From an uncultured beta proteobacterium (GTDB lineage Bacteria > Pseudomonadota > Gammaproteobacteria > Burkholderiales > Burkholderiaceae_C): DNA of 64,000 bases. Under the pieces are notes generated by a model that did not search any database, had not been told where the DNA came from, and worked only from the letters and a program-made list of their open reading frames with translations. Numbering within the stretch: position 1 is the first letter of the stretch; each line of letters opens with the position of its first letter. The stretch spans positions 25,720 to 89,719 of the forward strand of contig CAIRBF010000289.1 of NCBI GenBank assembly GCA_903876715.1, in the 5' to 3' direction. Positions 32,730 through 42,498 of the stretch are shown piece by piece. The translations under genes and the position numbers were made by a program.

Positions 32730-32780
32730 GCGCTTTCCAGGTCTGGCAGTGACGGAGCACCCGTCACCACGCCGCGACAT

Positions 32781-33731
32781 TCAAAGCGACAAACGCTTGC
32801 GCGCCAGCGCGTACTCCCGCTGCATCCGCGCAACCATCTCGGCAGCCGGCACCACGGCCTTGACGGCACCGATGCCCTGCCCACAGCCCCAGATGTCCTT
32901 CCACGCCTTGGTGGCGCCACCGGCGAAGTTCATCTTGCTCGGGTCGCTCACCGGAAGGTTGTCAGGATCGAGTCCGGCATTGCGGATAGAGGGCTTCAGA
33001 TAGTTGCCGTGGACACCGGTGAACAGGTTGGAGTAGACGATGTCATCGCTCGTGCTGGCGACGATGCACTGCTTGTACGCCTCGGCGGCGCGCGCCTCTT
33101 CTGTGGCGATGAAGGCCGAGCCAATGTACGCCAGGTCCGCCCCCATCGCCTGCGCCGCGAGCACCGCATCGCCGGTGGCGATCGAGCCGCTAAGGGCCAA
33201 GGGGCCATTGAACCACTCGCGGATCTCCTGCACCAACGCGAACGGGCTCTTGACACCCGCATGCCCACCCGCGCCAGCGGCCACGGCAATCAGGCCGTCC
33301 GCACCCTTGTCGATGGCCTTGTGCGCGAAGGTGTTGTCGATGATGTCGTGCAGGACGATGCCGCCCCAACCATGCACGGCCTGGTTGATCTCAGGCCGGG
33401 CGCCGAGTGATGTGATGACGATGGGCACGCGGTACTTCGCGCACACCATCATGTCGTGCTCGAGCCGATCGTTGGTCTTGTGCACGATCTGGTTGATCGC
33501 ATACGGCGCAGCAGGCTGCTCAGGGTGGGCTCGGTCCCAGGCAGCGAGCGTCTCGGTGACCTCGGCCAGCCACTCGTCGAGTTGTGAAGCTGGACGCGCG
33601 TTCAACGCAGGCATAGAGCCGACGATGCCCGCCTGGCATTGGGCAATGACGAGCTTCGGATTGCTGATGATGAACAAGGGCGAGCCGATGACCGGCAGGC
33701 GCAGCTTGTCGAACAAAGGGGACAGGCTCAT
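32781..33731 (-). CDS. NAD(P)H-dependent flavin oxidoreductase / nitronate monooxygenase-like
   Basis: A 316-aa FMN TIM-barrel protein of the 2-nitropropane dioxygenase family. LPVIGSPLFIISNPKLVIA at the N-terminus, AGAGGHAG in the middle and ALSGSIATGDAVLAAQAMGADLAYIGSAF near the FMN site fit the family. Its ATG shares a base with the acyl-CoA dehydrogenase stop (TGATG), so the two are translationally linked. Substrate unknown; many members reduce quinones or act as enoyl reductases rather than on nitronates. Confidence 0.85.
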   Translation of the reverse strand: MSLSPLFDKLRLPVIGSPLFIISNPKLVIAQCQAGIVGSMPALNARPASQLDEWLAEVTETLAAWDRAHPEQPAAPYAINQIVHKTNDRLEHDMMVCAKYRVPIVITSLGARPEINQAVHGWGGIVLHDIIDNTFAHKAIDKGADGLIAVAAGAGGHAGVKSPFALVQEIREWFNGPLALSGSIATGDAVLAAQAMGADLAYIGSAFIATEEARAAEAYKQCIVASTSDDIVYSNLFTGVHGNYLKPSIRNAGLDPDNLPVSDPSKMNFAGGATKAWKDIWGCGQGIGAVKAVVPAAEMVARMQREYALARKRLSL

Positions 33732-35506
33732 CAGAAGGCCTCCAATGCCATCGCAGTCACCGCCTCGGCACCCTCACAGATGCTGTCCCGCAGCGCAGGA
33801 GCGCGGTTGAGGATGTGATCACCGTAGAACCGGGCCGTCACGATCTTGGCCCGCATGAATCCAGGGTCCTCGCCCGCCGCGAGGCGCTCCTCCGCGATGA
33901 GCAGCGCGCGCGCCATCTGCCAGCCCGCCATCACCGTTCCCGCAAGCATCAAGTACGGCACACTGCCCGCGAACACGGCATTCGGGGCGGCTTTGGTCTG
34001 ACCGGCGACGAAGCGCACGGCGTCTTCGAAGGCTTCGCGTGCGGAGCCCAAGCGCCGCGCCATGGCATGGCATGCCACACTGTGTCGGGCCTGCAGATCG
34101 GCTTCGGTCTGTGCGATGCGCGCAGCAAGCGCCAACGCAGCGCGCCCACCGTCCCGCGCCGTCTTGCGTCCGACCAGATCGTTGGCCTGGATCGCCGTAG
34201 TGCCTTCGTAGATGGACAGGATCTTCGCGTCGCGAAGATACTGGGCTGCGCCGGTTTCCTCGATGAAGCCCATTCCGCCATGCACCTGCACACCCAGGCT
34301 TGCGACTTCCAGACTCATCTCGGTGGACAGGCCCTTGACCAGCGGCACCATGAACTCGTAGAAGGCCTGATTCTCCTGGCGTACAGACGCGTCCGGATGG
34401 GCATGCGCCGCGTCATAGGCAGAGGCCGCGGCCATTGCCAGCGCGCGGCAAGCCTCGGTATGGGCGCGCATGGTCATCAGCATGCGGCGAACGTCGGGGT
34501 GGTGGATGATGGGCGCAGCGGCGGGCAACGAGCCGTCCACCGGCCGGCTCTGCACTCGGTCACGGGCGTACTGCACCGCCTTCTGATATGAGCGCTCGGC
34601 CAGTGCGATTCCCTGCACACCCACGGCAAAGCGAGCAGCGTTCATCATCACGAACATGTACTCGAGACCACGGTTCTCCTGACCGACGAGGTAGGCGGTC
34701 GCTCCGCCGCAGTCCCCATACTGCAGCACCGCCGTCGGACTGGCCTTGATGCCTAGCTTGTGCTCGATGCTGACGCAGCGCACGTCGTTGCGCGTGCCGT
34801 CAGCCAACACCTTGGGGCATATGAACAGCGAGATCCCCTTGACACCCTCCGGCGCACCGCTCACACGCGCCAGCACGAGGTGGACGATGTTGTCCGCCAT
34901 GTCGTGCTCACCATAGGTGATGTAGATCTTGGTGCCGACGAGCTTGTAGCTGCCATCGGCCTGTGGCTCCGCGCGCGTGCGCACGAGGGACAGGTCGCTG
35001 CCGGCTTGCGGCTCGGTCAGGTTCATGGTGCCGGTCCAGCGGCCCTCGATCATCGGTGGCAAGTAGGCCGCCTGCTGCTCAGGCGAACCGGCGGTCAGCA
35101 AGGCCTCGATGGCCCCGTCGGTCAGCAGCGGGCACAACGCGAAGCTCAGGTTCGCGCTGTTCACCATCTCGATGCAGGCCGTGTGGATCAGCTTGGACAG
35201 ACCCTGGCCGCCGAACTCGAGTGGGTGGTGCAGGCCCTGCCAACCACCCTCAACGAACTGGCGGAACGCCTGCCTGAACCCGGGCGTGGTGCGCACCTCG
35301 CCGTCGATCCACGCCGAGGGCTGACGGTCGCCCTCCCAGTTAAGAGGAGCAACGACCGACTCATTGAACCTCGCGCACTCCTCGAGCACCGCCGCCGCGG
35401 TGTCGAACCCCGCTTCCTCGTGGCCAGGCAACGCGGCCACTGCCTCGATGCCTGCCAGTTCCTTCATCACGAACAGCATGTCCTTGATGGGAGCACGATA
35501 GGTCAT
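33731..35506 (-). CDS. Acyl-CoA dehydrogenase (DmdC-like, large form)
   Basis: A 591-aa acyl-CoA dehydrogenase. The length and the C-terminal extension place it with the AcdA/DmdC group rather than the about 380-aa short-chain enzymes. MNLTEPQAGSDLSLVRTRAEP is the FAD/substrate signature and GGMGFIEETGAAQYLRDAKI follows in the alpha domain. ATG at 35506 has AGGA nine bases upstream; an in-frame GTG lies two codons before. Electrons would go to the ETF encoded just upstream. Acyl substrate unknown. Confidence 0.9.
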   Translation of the reverse strand: MTYRAPIKDMLFVMKELAGIEAVAALPGHEEAGFDTAAAVLEECARFNESVVAPLNWEGDRQPSAWIDGEVRTTPGFRQAFRQFVEGGWQGLHHPLEFGGQGLSKLIHTACIEMVNSANLSFALCPLLTDGAIEALLTAGSPEQQAAYLPPMIEGRWTGTMNLTEPQAGSDLSLVRTRAEPQADGSYKLVGTKIYITYGEHDMADNIVHLVLARVSGAPEGVKGISLFICPKVLADGTRNDVRCVSIEHKLGIKASPTAVLQYGDCGGATAYLVGQENRGLEYMFVMMNAARFAVGVQGIALAERSYQKAVQYARDRVQSRPVDGSLPAAAPIIHHPDVRRMLMTMRAHTEACRALAMAAASAYDAAHAHPDASVRQENQAFYEFMVPLVKGLSTEMSLEVASLGVQVHGGMGFIEETGAAQYLRDAKILSIYEGTTAIQANDLVGRKTARDGGRAALALAARIAQTEADLQARHSVACHAMARRLGSAREAFEDAVRFVAGQTKAAPNAVFAGSVPYLMLAGTVMAGWQMARALLIAEERLAAGEDPGFMRAKIVTARFYGDHILNRAPALRDSICEGAEAVTAMALEAF

Positions 35507-35591
35507 GGTCACGATTCCTGCGGCCGCATCGGGCCGTCGGTGGAGGGGGACAAGAACAGGGCCGGGCTACGCAGCCAAGCCCTGGGTAGTC

Positions 35592-36524
35592 TCATAGACT
35601 GGAGACGAGCTCCGGAACAGCAGCGAACAAGTCTGCCTCGAGCCCGTAGTCGGCCACGCTGAAAATGGGCGCCTCGGCATCCTTGTTGATCGCGACGATC
35701 ACCTTGCTGTCCTTCATGCCAGCCAGATGCTGGATCGCGCCGCTGATGCCGCAGGCCACGTAAAGGCTGGGCGCAACGATCTTGCCCGTCTGCCCGACCT
35801 GCCAATCATTGGGGGCATAGCCCGCATCCACGGCCGCGCGACTCGCGCCAAGGGCGGCGCCGAGCTTGTCGGCCAGTGGCGTCAGCACCTCGGAGAACTT
35901 TTCGCTGCTCCCCAGCGCGCGCCCTCCCGAGACAATGATCTTCGCCGAGGTCAACTCCGGACGCTCGAGCTTGGCGATCTCCGAGCCGACAAAGCTCGAA
36001 GTACCCGCGTCAGCCACAGCGGCCACCGCCTCCACTGCGGCTGCGCCACCCGTGACAGCGGCAGCATCGAAGCCGGTGGTGCGCACGGTGATCACCTTCA
36101 CCCCGTCTGTGCACTGCACCGTGGCGATCGCGTTGCCGGCGTAGATCGGGCGCTCGAAGGTGTCGGGCGAAACCACCTTGGTCGCGTCGCTGATCTGCGC
36201 CACGTCAAGCAACGCCGCCACCCTCGGGGCGACGTTCTTGCCGCCAGCGGTGGCCGCGAACAACAGGTGGCTGTAGCCGCCAGCCAAGGCCAGCACCTGC
36301 GAGGCCATGTTCTCCGCGAGGCCATGGGCCAGCGCCGGCGAGTCGGCATGCAGCACCTTGGCCACGCCTGCGATTTGCGCCGCCTGCTGCGCTGCTGCCG
36401 AGGCGTTGGCCCCCGCAACCAGCACGTGCACCTCACCGCCGCACTGCAGCGCGGCCGTGACGGTGTTCAGGGTGGCAGCCTTGATCGATACGTTGTCGTG
36501 TTCAGCAATGACGAGTACGCTCAT
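35592..36524 (-). CDS. etfA: Electron transfer flavoprotein, alpha subunit
   Basis: A 310-aa FAD-carrying ETF subunit. The C-terminal FAD-binding segment [22 protein letters not shown] and [17 protein letters not shown] is canonical. With EtfB it takes electrons from acyl-CoA dehydrogenases to ETF-quinone oxidoreductase. GGAAG lies six bases before the ATG. Thirteen bases after etfB, ahead of the acyl-CoA dehydrogenase. Confidence 0.97.
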   Translation of the reverse strand: MSVLVIAEHDNVSIKAATLNTVTAALQCGGEVHVLVAGANASAAAQQAAQIAGVAKVLHADSPALAHGLAENMASQVLALAGGYSHLLFAATAGGKNVAPRVAALLDVAQISDATKVVSPDTFERPIYAGNAIATVQCTDGVKVITVRTTGFDAAAVTGGAAAVEAVAAVADAGTSSFVGSEIAKLERPELTSAKIIVSGGRALGSSEKFSEVLTPLADKLGAALGASRAAVDAGYAPNDWQVGQTGKIVAPSLYVACGISGAIQHLAGMKDSKVIVAINKDAEAPIFSVADYGLEADLFAAVPELVSSL

Positions 36525-36537
36525 GCTCGGCTTCCTT

Positions 36538-37287
36538 TCAGATCACCTTGGCTTCGTTCTTCAGCTTGGCCACCAGCGTGGCCACATCGGGCACCTTGAC
36601 GCCGGCGCCGCGCTTGGGCGGCTCGCTGACCTTGAGCGTACGGATGCGCGGGCTCACGTCAACGCCCAGGTCCGCTGGCTTCAGCACGTCCAGCGGCTTC
36701 TTTTTGGCCTTCATGATGTTCGGTAGCGTGACGTAGCGCGGCTCGTTCAGGCGCAGGTCCGTCGTCACGATGGCGGGCAGCTTCAGCGCCAGCGTCTCCA
36801 GGCCGCCGTCGACCTCACGGGTCACGCGCGCGCTGCCATCAGCCACCTCGACATTGCTCGCGAACGTGGCCTGCGGCAGGCCGGCGAGGGCCGCCAACAT
36901 CTGGCCGGTCTGGTTGCAATCATCGTCGATCGCCTGCTTGCCCAGGATCACCAGGCCTGGCTGCTCGCGATCCATCAACGCCTTCAGCAGCTTGGCCACC
37001 GCCAGCGGCTGCAGTTCGTCGGCGCACTCCACAAGGATCGCCCGATCGGCGCCGATGGCCATCGCCGTGCGCAGGGTCTCCTGGCACTGCGTCACACCGC
37101 AGGACACGGCCACGATCTCGCTGGCCACGCCCTTTTCCTTGAGGCGTACCGCCTCCTCGACCGCGATCTCGTCGAACGGGTTCATGCTCATCTTGACGTT
37201 GGCGATGTCCACGCCCGTGCCGTCACTCTTGACGCGCACCTTGACGTTGTAGTCGACCACCCGCTTGACGGGGACCAGCACCTTCAT
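36538..37287 (-). CDS. etfB: Electron transfer flavoprotein, beta subunit
   Basis: A 249-aa AMP-binding ETF subunit. [38 protein letters not shown] and the signature [17 protein letters not shown] are all present, and the C-terminus is lysine-rich. First of the etfB-etfA pair. A palindromic operator-like sequence lies 22 bases upstream of the ATG (37309-37324). Confidence 0.97.
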   Translation of the reverse strand: MKVLVPVKRVVDYNVKVRVKSDGTGVDIANVKMSMNPFDEIAVEEAVRLKEKGVASEIVAVSCGVTQCQETLRTAMAIGADRAILVECADELQPLAVAKLLKALMDREQPGLVILGKQAIDDDCNQTGQMLAALAGLPQATFASNVEVADGSARVTREVDGGLETLALKLPAIVTTDLRLNEPRYVTLPNIMKAKKKPLDVLKPADLGVDVSPRIRTLKVSEPPKRGAGVKVPDVATLVAKLKNEAKVI

Positions 37288-37308
37288 GGGGGATTGCTCC
37301 TCGGGGAA

Positions 37309-37324
37309 TTGACGTTAACGTAAA
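37309..37324. promoter_or_regulatory. 16-bp palindrome before etfB, LiuR-like operator
   Basis: TTGACGTTAACGTAAA: the left half TTGACGTT matches the reverse complement of the right half (TTTACGTT) at 7 of 8 positions, centred on GTTAAC. It is in the 45-base gap between the MFS gene and etfB. Its shape resembles motifs reported for LiuR (MerR family), which controls branched-chain amino acid and acyl-CoA catabolism in proteobacteria and often includes etfBA. The regulator identity is inference. Confidence 0.6.
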
Positions 37325-37332
37325 CCCGCATT

Positions 37333-38637
37333 CTAGGGTCGCCGTACGGACTGCTGTGCCACGCGGGCACCGCGCTCAACATCGACACGCGCCAGCACGA
37401 CCCAGCCGACGACGAAGAACAGCCCGGTGCACAGGATTGCCACGCGATGGTTGCCCCCCGTCACCCAGGTGACGATGCCGTAGGTCAGCGGCCCGACGAT
37501 CGCAGACAGGCGCACTGCGAACGTCCACAGGCCGAAGAACTCGGCCAGACGGTCGGGGGGCGACAGCAGGCCGGCCATCGCGCGGCCAGCGGACTGGCTC
37601 GAGCCCATGCACAAGCCTGCCATGACAGCCGCCGCCCAGAACAACCCCGATCCAGTGGCCGCCGCCGCCAGCAGCGTCATCACGATCCAGCCCGCCAGCG
37701 TGAGCGCCAGCGCTCGCCGGTGGCCGATGCGGTCCTGCCAGGTGCCGAAAACGAACGCTCCTGCGGCGGCGGCAATGTTGACCAGGAAGACGAGCAGCAT
37801 CGTTTCGATCTGCCGGAAACCCAGCACCTCGGCAGCGTACACCGCGGCCAGTGCAACCACGACAGAAATACCAGCCTGGTAGGCAACGGCGCAGGCCATG
37901 AGCCAGGCGAAATCCTCATAACGCCGCGCTTCACGCCAGGTCTGCCGCAGGCGCGCCAGCGACGCGACCACACCAACCTCACTGACGCCGCCAAGCTGCG
38001 GCTGCGCGCGCTCACGCAGCAGCATGAAGGTCGGCAAACTGGCCAGCGCATAGACCGCGGCCGTCAGCAACATCGTCACCGGAACGAAATGCGAGGCCGG
38101 CAATGAATGGCCCTGAGCCCACAGCACGTAGCCCAGGCTCAAGCCCAAGGTCAGCATGCCGCCAAGATAGCCAAAGCTCCAGCCCCAGCCCGAAACGCGC
38201 CCGAGCGATTCTCGACGCGACAACTCGGGCAGGAAAGCGGCAATCAAGGACTCGCCAACGGCATAGAAGAAGCTGGACAGGGCGACCGCAACCACCGCAA
38301 GCCACAAGTCGCCGGGGCCCGCTCCGGCCAGCGCTGCGGTCGACGCCACGCAGCCTATCGTCGTCAGCACCAGCAGTCTTTTCTTGCTACCCCTCAGGTC
38401 GGCATGCGCACCGATGGCCGGCATCAGGAGCATGACGAGCAGGCTCGAGGCAGCCAACGTCGCCGTCCACGCGAGCGTGGCCCAATCGGCCCCGCCCACC
38501 ACTACGCCAACGAAGTAGGTATTGAAGACCGCCGTCAGCACCACGGTGGTGTAGCCGGAATTGGCGAAGTCATACATCGCCCAACCGAACACCTCACGGC
38601 GGCGAACACCGTCGTTCAAGTGCTGAGCGATGGTCAA
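37333..38637 (-). CDS. MFS transporter, UMF1/Atg22-like family
   Basis: A 434-aa membrane protein with about 12 hydrophobic helices. The N-terminal VFGWAMYDFANSGYTTVVL is the hallmark of the UMF1 (Atg22-like) family. The start is an unusual TTG at 38637: AGGAG is spaced six bases before it, and no ATG fits; the open frame upstream runs into tRNA-Leu. It starts 40 bases after the tRNA end, so it may be read through from the tRNA promoter. Substrate unknown. Confidence 0.88.
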   Translation of the reverse strand: MTIAQHLNDGVRRREVFGWAMYDFANSGYTTVVLTAVFNTYFVGVVVGGADWATLAWTATLAASSLLVMLLMPAIGAHADLRGSKKRLLVLTTIGCVASTAALAGAGPGDLWLAVVAVALSSFFYAVGESLIAAFLPELSRRESLGRVSGWGWSFGYLGGMLTLGLSLGYVLWAQGHSLPASHFVPVTMLLTAAVYALASLPTFMLLRERAQPQLGGVSEVGVVASLARLRQTWREARRYEDFAWLMACAVAYQAGISVVVALAAVYAAEVLGFRQIETMLLVFLVNIAAAAGAFVFGTWQDRIGHRRALALTLAGWIVMTLLAAAATGSGLFWAAAVMAGLCMGSSQSAGRAMAGLLSPPDRLAEFFGLWTFAVRLSAIVGPLTYGIVTWVTGGNHRVAILCTGLFFVVGWVVLARVDVERGARVAQQSVRRP

Positions 38638-38676
38638 GACGGGCTCCTGTTTCGATCGCTGCAGTGAGCGGCGGGT

Positions 38677-38766
38677 GGTGCCCGGAGCGGGGCTCGAACC
38701 CGCATGCCCCTGGTCGGGGGCGGCGGATTTTAAGTCCGCTGCGTCTACCGATTTCGCCATCCGGGC
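38677..38766 (-). tRNA. tRNA-Leu (anticodon TAA)
   Basis: Read on the minus strand: GCCCGGATGGCGAAATCGGTAG at the 5' side (acceptor and D-arm), anticodon loop CTTAAAA, long variable arm, T-loop GGTTCGAGCC and encoded CCA. The acceptor GCCCGG pairs with CCGGGC. Confidence 0.95.
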
Positions 38767-38775
38767 GGCTAGCAG

Positions 38776-38781
38776 ATTATG
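38776..38781 (-). promoter_or_regulatory. -10 element of tRNA-Leu(TAA)
   Basis: CATAAT on the minus strand, nine bases before the mature tRNA 5' end. The surrounding 13 bases (AGCAGATTATGTC on plus) are identical to the region before ilvB. No clear -35. Confidence 0.45.
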
Positions 38782-39726
38782 TCGGCGCGGAACCGTATCG
38801 CGTACGTTCAAGGGTTGATCCCTGGATGAACCAAGCCCTGCCCAAGTGAGTGGCGTACTCGGTGCGCAGCGCCATGACCGTATTCAACGACAGCCGCAAG
38901 AGAGCAGGCCCGTGGCAGCGGGACCAATCCAGACCACCTTCAGCAGTCTGGCGGCTGTGGCAGCCCCCAACCATAGCCCTCTGAGTCGCACGCTCGCGCA
39001 CGCGCGCTCATAGAAGTCATCAGTCTCGCGCAAGGCCCAGTCCTCGAACAACGCCAACTCGGGGCGACTTCGCAGAGCCTCTGCGCGTCGACATTCCATC
39101 TGTAGTGCGAACGCGGCGAACAACGCGTGGATCTGGCTTGGACAGATGCGGTGCAGCCACGCTGCATGGGCGCCGCCCTGCGACTTCGGCACCAGAGGCT
39201 GAGCATCTCGATGAAGTGGCGGTTGTACCGGCCAAAGGGGGGCAGCAGACGGAGGAGTCAGCGGCTTCCTGCCGGTCCTTTGCTGCCTGTGACAGACGTC
39301 GCGTGAGGCGTATTTGAACGGAAAATCCGCAACGGTGGACGGCTCGGGACGCAGTGCGTGCGCCCTCGAAGCGCGAGGATCCGCGGCTACCGGCCCCATC
39401 ACCCCACTCCCCATCAAACAGATCGATCCGCCCCGCAGAGCCGACCTTGTTCCGCACGGCCGAACTGTGGCACTGGAAGTGCCTCGCGACCATGGCCACC
39501 CGTTCCGCATCGGCCTTGCCATCTATCGGCGGCTACTTGATCGGAGCGGTCCCGAACGCCGTCTTCCGCGAGAGTGAGCGCCAAAACCCGCGCCCCGGAC
39601 TTGTGCCCTTGAAGGCCGTAGGGGTCAAAGAGTCGCAAGCACGCCTCAGAGACGGCCGGCACGGTCAGAAGAGTTCTCTTCTCTTCCTACAGCAACGCTC
39701 GAGGGACGCTCGTCAGACGCGCCGCG
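38782..39726. other. About 0.95 kb between tRNA-Leu and tRNA-Cys with no recognised gene
   Basis: Both strands contain medium-length open frames, but none has a recognisable family, a convincing start with ribosome site, or conserved-looking motifs. The longest, minus 38884-39522, ends with a stretch that reads protein-like (about residues 130-205, containing QIHALFAAFALQMECRRAEA). It could be a degenerate gene. Sequence character is otherwise like the neighbours; I see no transposase, integrase or att-like repeats. Confidence 0.4.
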
Positions 39727-39758
39727 AAAAGACCGCACCACCGAGCAGGCGGTGGTGC
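39727..39758 (-). terminator. Intrinsic terminator after tRNA-Cys
   Basis: On the minus strand GCACCACC, an 8-base loop, GGTGGTGC, then GGTCTTTT. Lies just downstream of tRNA-Cys and probably ends the tRNA-Gly/tRNA-Cys transcript. Confidence 0.75.
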
Positions 39759-39766
39759 GTGTGTTC

Positions 39767-39840
39767 TGGAGGCGCGGCCCGGAGTCGAACCGGGCTAGAC
39801 GGATTTGCAATCCGTTGCATAACCGCTTTGCTACCGCGCC
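39767..39840 (-). tRNA. tRNA-Cys (anticodon GCA)
   Basis: 74 bases on the minus strand, 5' GGCGCGG, anticodon loop TTGCAAA giving GCA, T-arm GGTTCGACTCC, 3' TCCA. Confidence 0.96.
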
Positions 39841-39859
39841 TGGGTCATGCTGCCGGCAA

Positions 39860-39883
39860 AAGGGGAAGCCTTGGCTTCCCCTT
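39860..39883 (-). other. Perfect hairpin between tRNA-Gly and tRNA-Cys
   Basis: AAGGGGAAGCC and GGCTTCCCCTT flank a 2-base loop, an 11-bp inverted repeat. On the minus strand only TT and then GCC follow it, so it is a weak terminator at best and could instead be a processing signal between the two tRNAs. Confidence 0.55.
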
Positions 39884-39910
39884 CGCTACGGCCACTGAGG
39901 CCGAGATATG

Positions 39911-39986
39911 TGGAGCGGGAAACGAGTCTCGAACTCGCGACCTCAACCTTGGCAAGGTTGCGCTCTACCAACTGAGCTATTCCCGC
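39911..39986 (-). tRNA. tRNA-Gly (anticodon GCC)
   Basis: 76 bases on the minus strand, 5' GCGGGAATAGCTCAGTTGG, anticodon loop TTGCCAA giving GCC, T-loop GAGTTCGAGACTC, 3' TCCA. 70 bases upstream of tRNA-Cys on the same strand. Confidence 0.96.
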
Positions 39987-40040
39987 GTGAGCCTCGCAGT
40001 ATAGCGCAAATTGCGCCGCGAACTGCAATGAGAAAAACAT

Positions 40041-42473
40041 TCAATGCGGCAAGGTGTCGCTGCCCGACATGGCAGCGGTTGGCGCCGCCACTTCTTTGGA
40101 GACCACGGACGCGGCAGGGGCCTCCTCATCAGGCAGCGGTGAAGGCACCGCCTTCAAGGCCACTTCGAGCACCTTGTCGATCCAACGCACCGGCACGATC
40201 TCGAGCTGGTTCTTCGCGTTTTCGGGGATGTCTTGAAGATCCTTGACGTTCTCCTCAGGAATCAGCACCGTCTTGACGCCACCCCGCAGCGCAGCCAGCA
40301 GCTTCTCCTTCAAGCCACCGATCGCCGTGACCTCTCCCCGCAGCGTGATCTCGCCCGTCATCGCAACGTCGGCGCGCACCGGGATGCCCGTGAGCGCTGA
40401 GACGAAGGCCGTCGTCATCGCAATGCCGGCACTCGGACCGTCTTTGGGCGTCGCACCATCAGGCACGTGGATGTGGATGTCGCGCTTGTCGAACATCTCG
40501 TCCTTGATGCCCAGGCGCCGGGCGCGGGAGCGCACCACGGAGCGCGCAGCCTCGACCGATTCCTTCATCACGTCCCCGAGTGACCCAGTGCGAATGATGT
40601 TGCCCTTACCGGGCATGACCGCAGCCTCGATCGTGAGCAGATCGCCGCCAACCTCGGTCCAGGCCAAGCCCACGACCTGACCGACCTGGTCGGTCTTCTC
40701 CGTGCGGCCGAAGTCGAACTTGCGCACGCCCAGGAAATCGTTGAGGTTGTCCTCCGTGATGCGGACCTTACCCTCGTACTTCTTGAGCTGGATGCCCTTG
40801 ACGACCTTGCGACAGATCTTGGAGATCTCACGCTCAAGCGAGCGAACGCCCGCTTCCCGCGTGTAGTAACGAACGATCCCTCGGATGGCGGCCTCGGTAA
40901 CCTCCATCTCGTCGTCCTTGACGCCGTTGTTCTTCTGCTGCTTGGGCAGCAGATAACGCTGGGCGATGTTGAGCTTCTCGTCCTCGGTGTAGCCCGCCAG
41001 ACGGATGACTTCCATCCGGTCCAACAGCGCCGGAGGGATGTTCATCGAGTTCGACGTCGCAACGAACATGACGTCCGACAGGTCGAAGTCGACCTCGACG
41101 TAATGGTCGCTGAAGGTGTGGTTCTGCTCCGGATCCAGCACCTCGAGCAGAGCCGAGGACGGATCACCGCGGAAATCCATACCGAGCTTGTCGATCTCGT
41201 CCAGCAGGAACAGCGGGTTGCGCGTACCCACCTTGGTCAGGCTCTGCAAGACCTTGCCCGGCATCGAGCCGATATAGGTACGCCGGTGACCACGGATCTC
41301 GGCCTCGTCACGCACACCACCCAACGCCATCCGCACAAACTTGCGCCCGGTGGCGCGCGCCACGCTTTGCCCAAGCGAGGTCTTGCCAACGCCGGGCGGG
41401 CCGACGAGGCAGAGGATGGGGGCCTTGACCTTGTCGACGCGCTGCTGCACCGCGAGGTACTCGAGGATGCGCTCCTTGACCTTCTCCAGCCCGAAGTGGT
41501 CCTCGTTCAACACACCCTCGGCATGACCGAGATCGTGCTTGATCTTGGTCTTCTTGGCCCAGGGAAGGTTGACCATGACGTCGATGTAGTTGCGCACTAC
41601 CGTCGCCTCGGCCGACATCGGGGACATTAGCTTGAGCTTCTTCAGCTCGTTGTCGGCCTTCTTGCGCGCCTCAGTGGGCATGCGCGCAGCCTTGATCTTC
41701 TTCTCGAGCTCTTCCAGATCGGCGCCCTCTTCCCCGTCGCCGAGCTCCTTCTGGATGGCCTTGACCTGCTCGTTCAGATAATACTCGCGCTGGCTCTTCT
41801 CCATCTGGCGCTTGACGCGGCCGCGGATGCGCTTTTCCACCTGCAAGATATCGACTTCATGCTCAAGCAGTTCGAGCAGTTTCTCCAGACGCTTGGCCAC
41901 GGGAAACAAGTCGAGCACCGACTGCTTTGACTCCAGCTTCAGCGGCAGGTGCGCCGCGATCGTGTCAGCCAGACGGCCCGGGTCGTCGATGCCGGCGATC
42001 GAGGTCAGGATCTCCGGCGGGATCTTCTTGTTGAGCTTGACGTACTGGTCAAACTGCTGCGTGACGGCGCGGCGCAGGGCCTCGATCTCGGGGCTGCCCT
42101 CCCCCTGCGGGGGCACCGGCGTGACGTCACCAACGAAATGTTCCCCGGTGTCGCGGATGCGTTGCGTGCAGGCACGTTGGACCCCCTCGACCAGCACCTT
42201 GACGGTGCCGTCGGGAAGCTTGAGCATCTGCAGGATGCTCGAGACGCACCCGACCTCGAACATGTCTTCGGGCTTGGGCTCATCCTTGCCGGCGGCCTTC
42301 TGCGCCACCAGCATGATCTGACGCCCGGCCTCCATGGCCGCTTCGAGCGCCTTGATCGACTTCGGCCGGCCCACAAACAACGGGATGACCATGTGCGGGA
42401 ACACGACGACGTCGCGCAGAGGCAACAGCGGCAGGGTCAGCGGCTCGGCGGGTAACAGGGGATGACCTGACAT
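40041..42473 (-). CDS. lon: ATP-dependent protease Lon
   Basis: An 810-aa cytoplasmic AAA+ protease that removes misfolded proteins and short-lived regulators. N-terminal LON domain ([19 protein letters not shown]), Walker [10 protein letters not shown] near residue 361, and protease domain with the catalytic serine in [10 protein letters not shown] near 679. ATG at 42473 has GAGGA five bases upstream; a GTG four codons before is in frame. A sigma-32-like promoter precedes it. Last gene of tig-clpP-clpX-lon. Confidence 0.98.
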   Translation of the reverse strand: MSGHPLLPAEPLTLPLLPLRDVVVFPHMVIPLFVGRPKSIKALEAAMEAGRQIMLVAQKAAGKDEPKPEDMFEVGCVSSILQMLKLPDGTVKVLVEGVQRACTQRIRDTGEHFVGDVTPVPPQGEGSPEIEALRRAVTQQFDQYVKLNKKIPPEILTSIAGIDDPGRLADTIAAHLPLKLESKQSVLDLFPVAKRLEKLLELLEHEVDILQVEKRIRGRVKRQMEKSQREYYLNEQVKAIQKELGDGEEGADLEELEKKIKAARMPTEARKKADNELKKLKLMSPMSAEATVVRNYIDVMVNLPWAKKTKIKHDLGHAEGVLNEDHFGLEKVKERILEYLAVQQRVDKVKAPILCLVGPPGVGKTSLGQSVARATGRKFVRMALGGVRDEAEIRGHRRTYIGSMPGKVLQSLTKVGTRNPLFLLDEIDKLGMDFRGDPSSALLEVLDPEQNHTFSDHYVEVDFDLSDVMFVATSNSMNIPPALLDRMEVIRLAGYTEDEKLNIAQRYLLPKQQKNNGVKDDEMEVTEAAIRGIVRYYTREAGVRSLEREISKICRKVVKGIQLKKYEGKVRITEDNLNDFLGVRKFDFGRTEKTDQVGQVVGLAWTEVGGDLLTIEAAVMPGKGNIIRTGSLGDVMKESVEAARSVVRSRARRLGIKDEMFDKRDIHIHVPDGATPKDGPSAGIAMTTAFVSALTGIPVRADVAMTGEITLRGEVTAIGGLKEKLLAALRGGVKTVLIPEENVKDLQDIPENAKNQLEIVPVRWIDKVLEVALKAVPSPLPDEEAPAASVVSKEVAAPTAAMSGSDTLPH

Positions 42474-42498
42474 GGAATTCCTCACTTTCTCCAGACCA

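Noticed and set aside
38638..38811. An N-terminal extension of the MFS transporter gene
   Set aside because: The frame is open but runs through tRNA-Leu(TAA); the TTG with AGGAG six bases upstream is the better start.
39354..40004. A plus-strand frame running through tRNA-Cys and tRNA-Gly
   Set aside because: Its C-terminal half is a translation of tRNA sequence, so it cannot be a normal gene.
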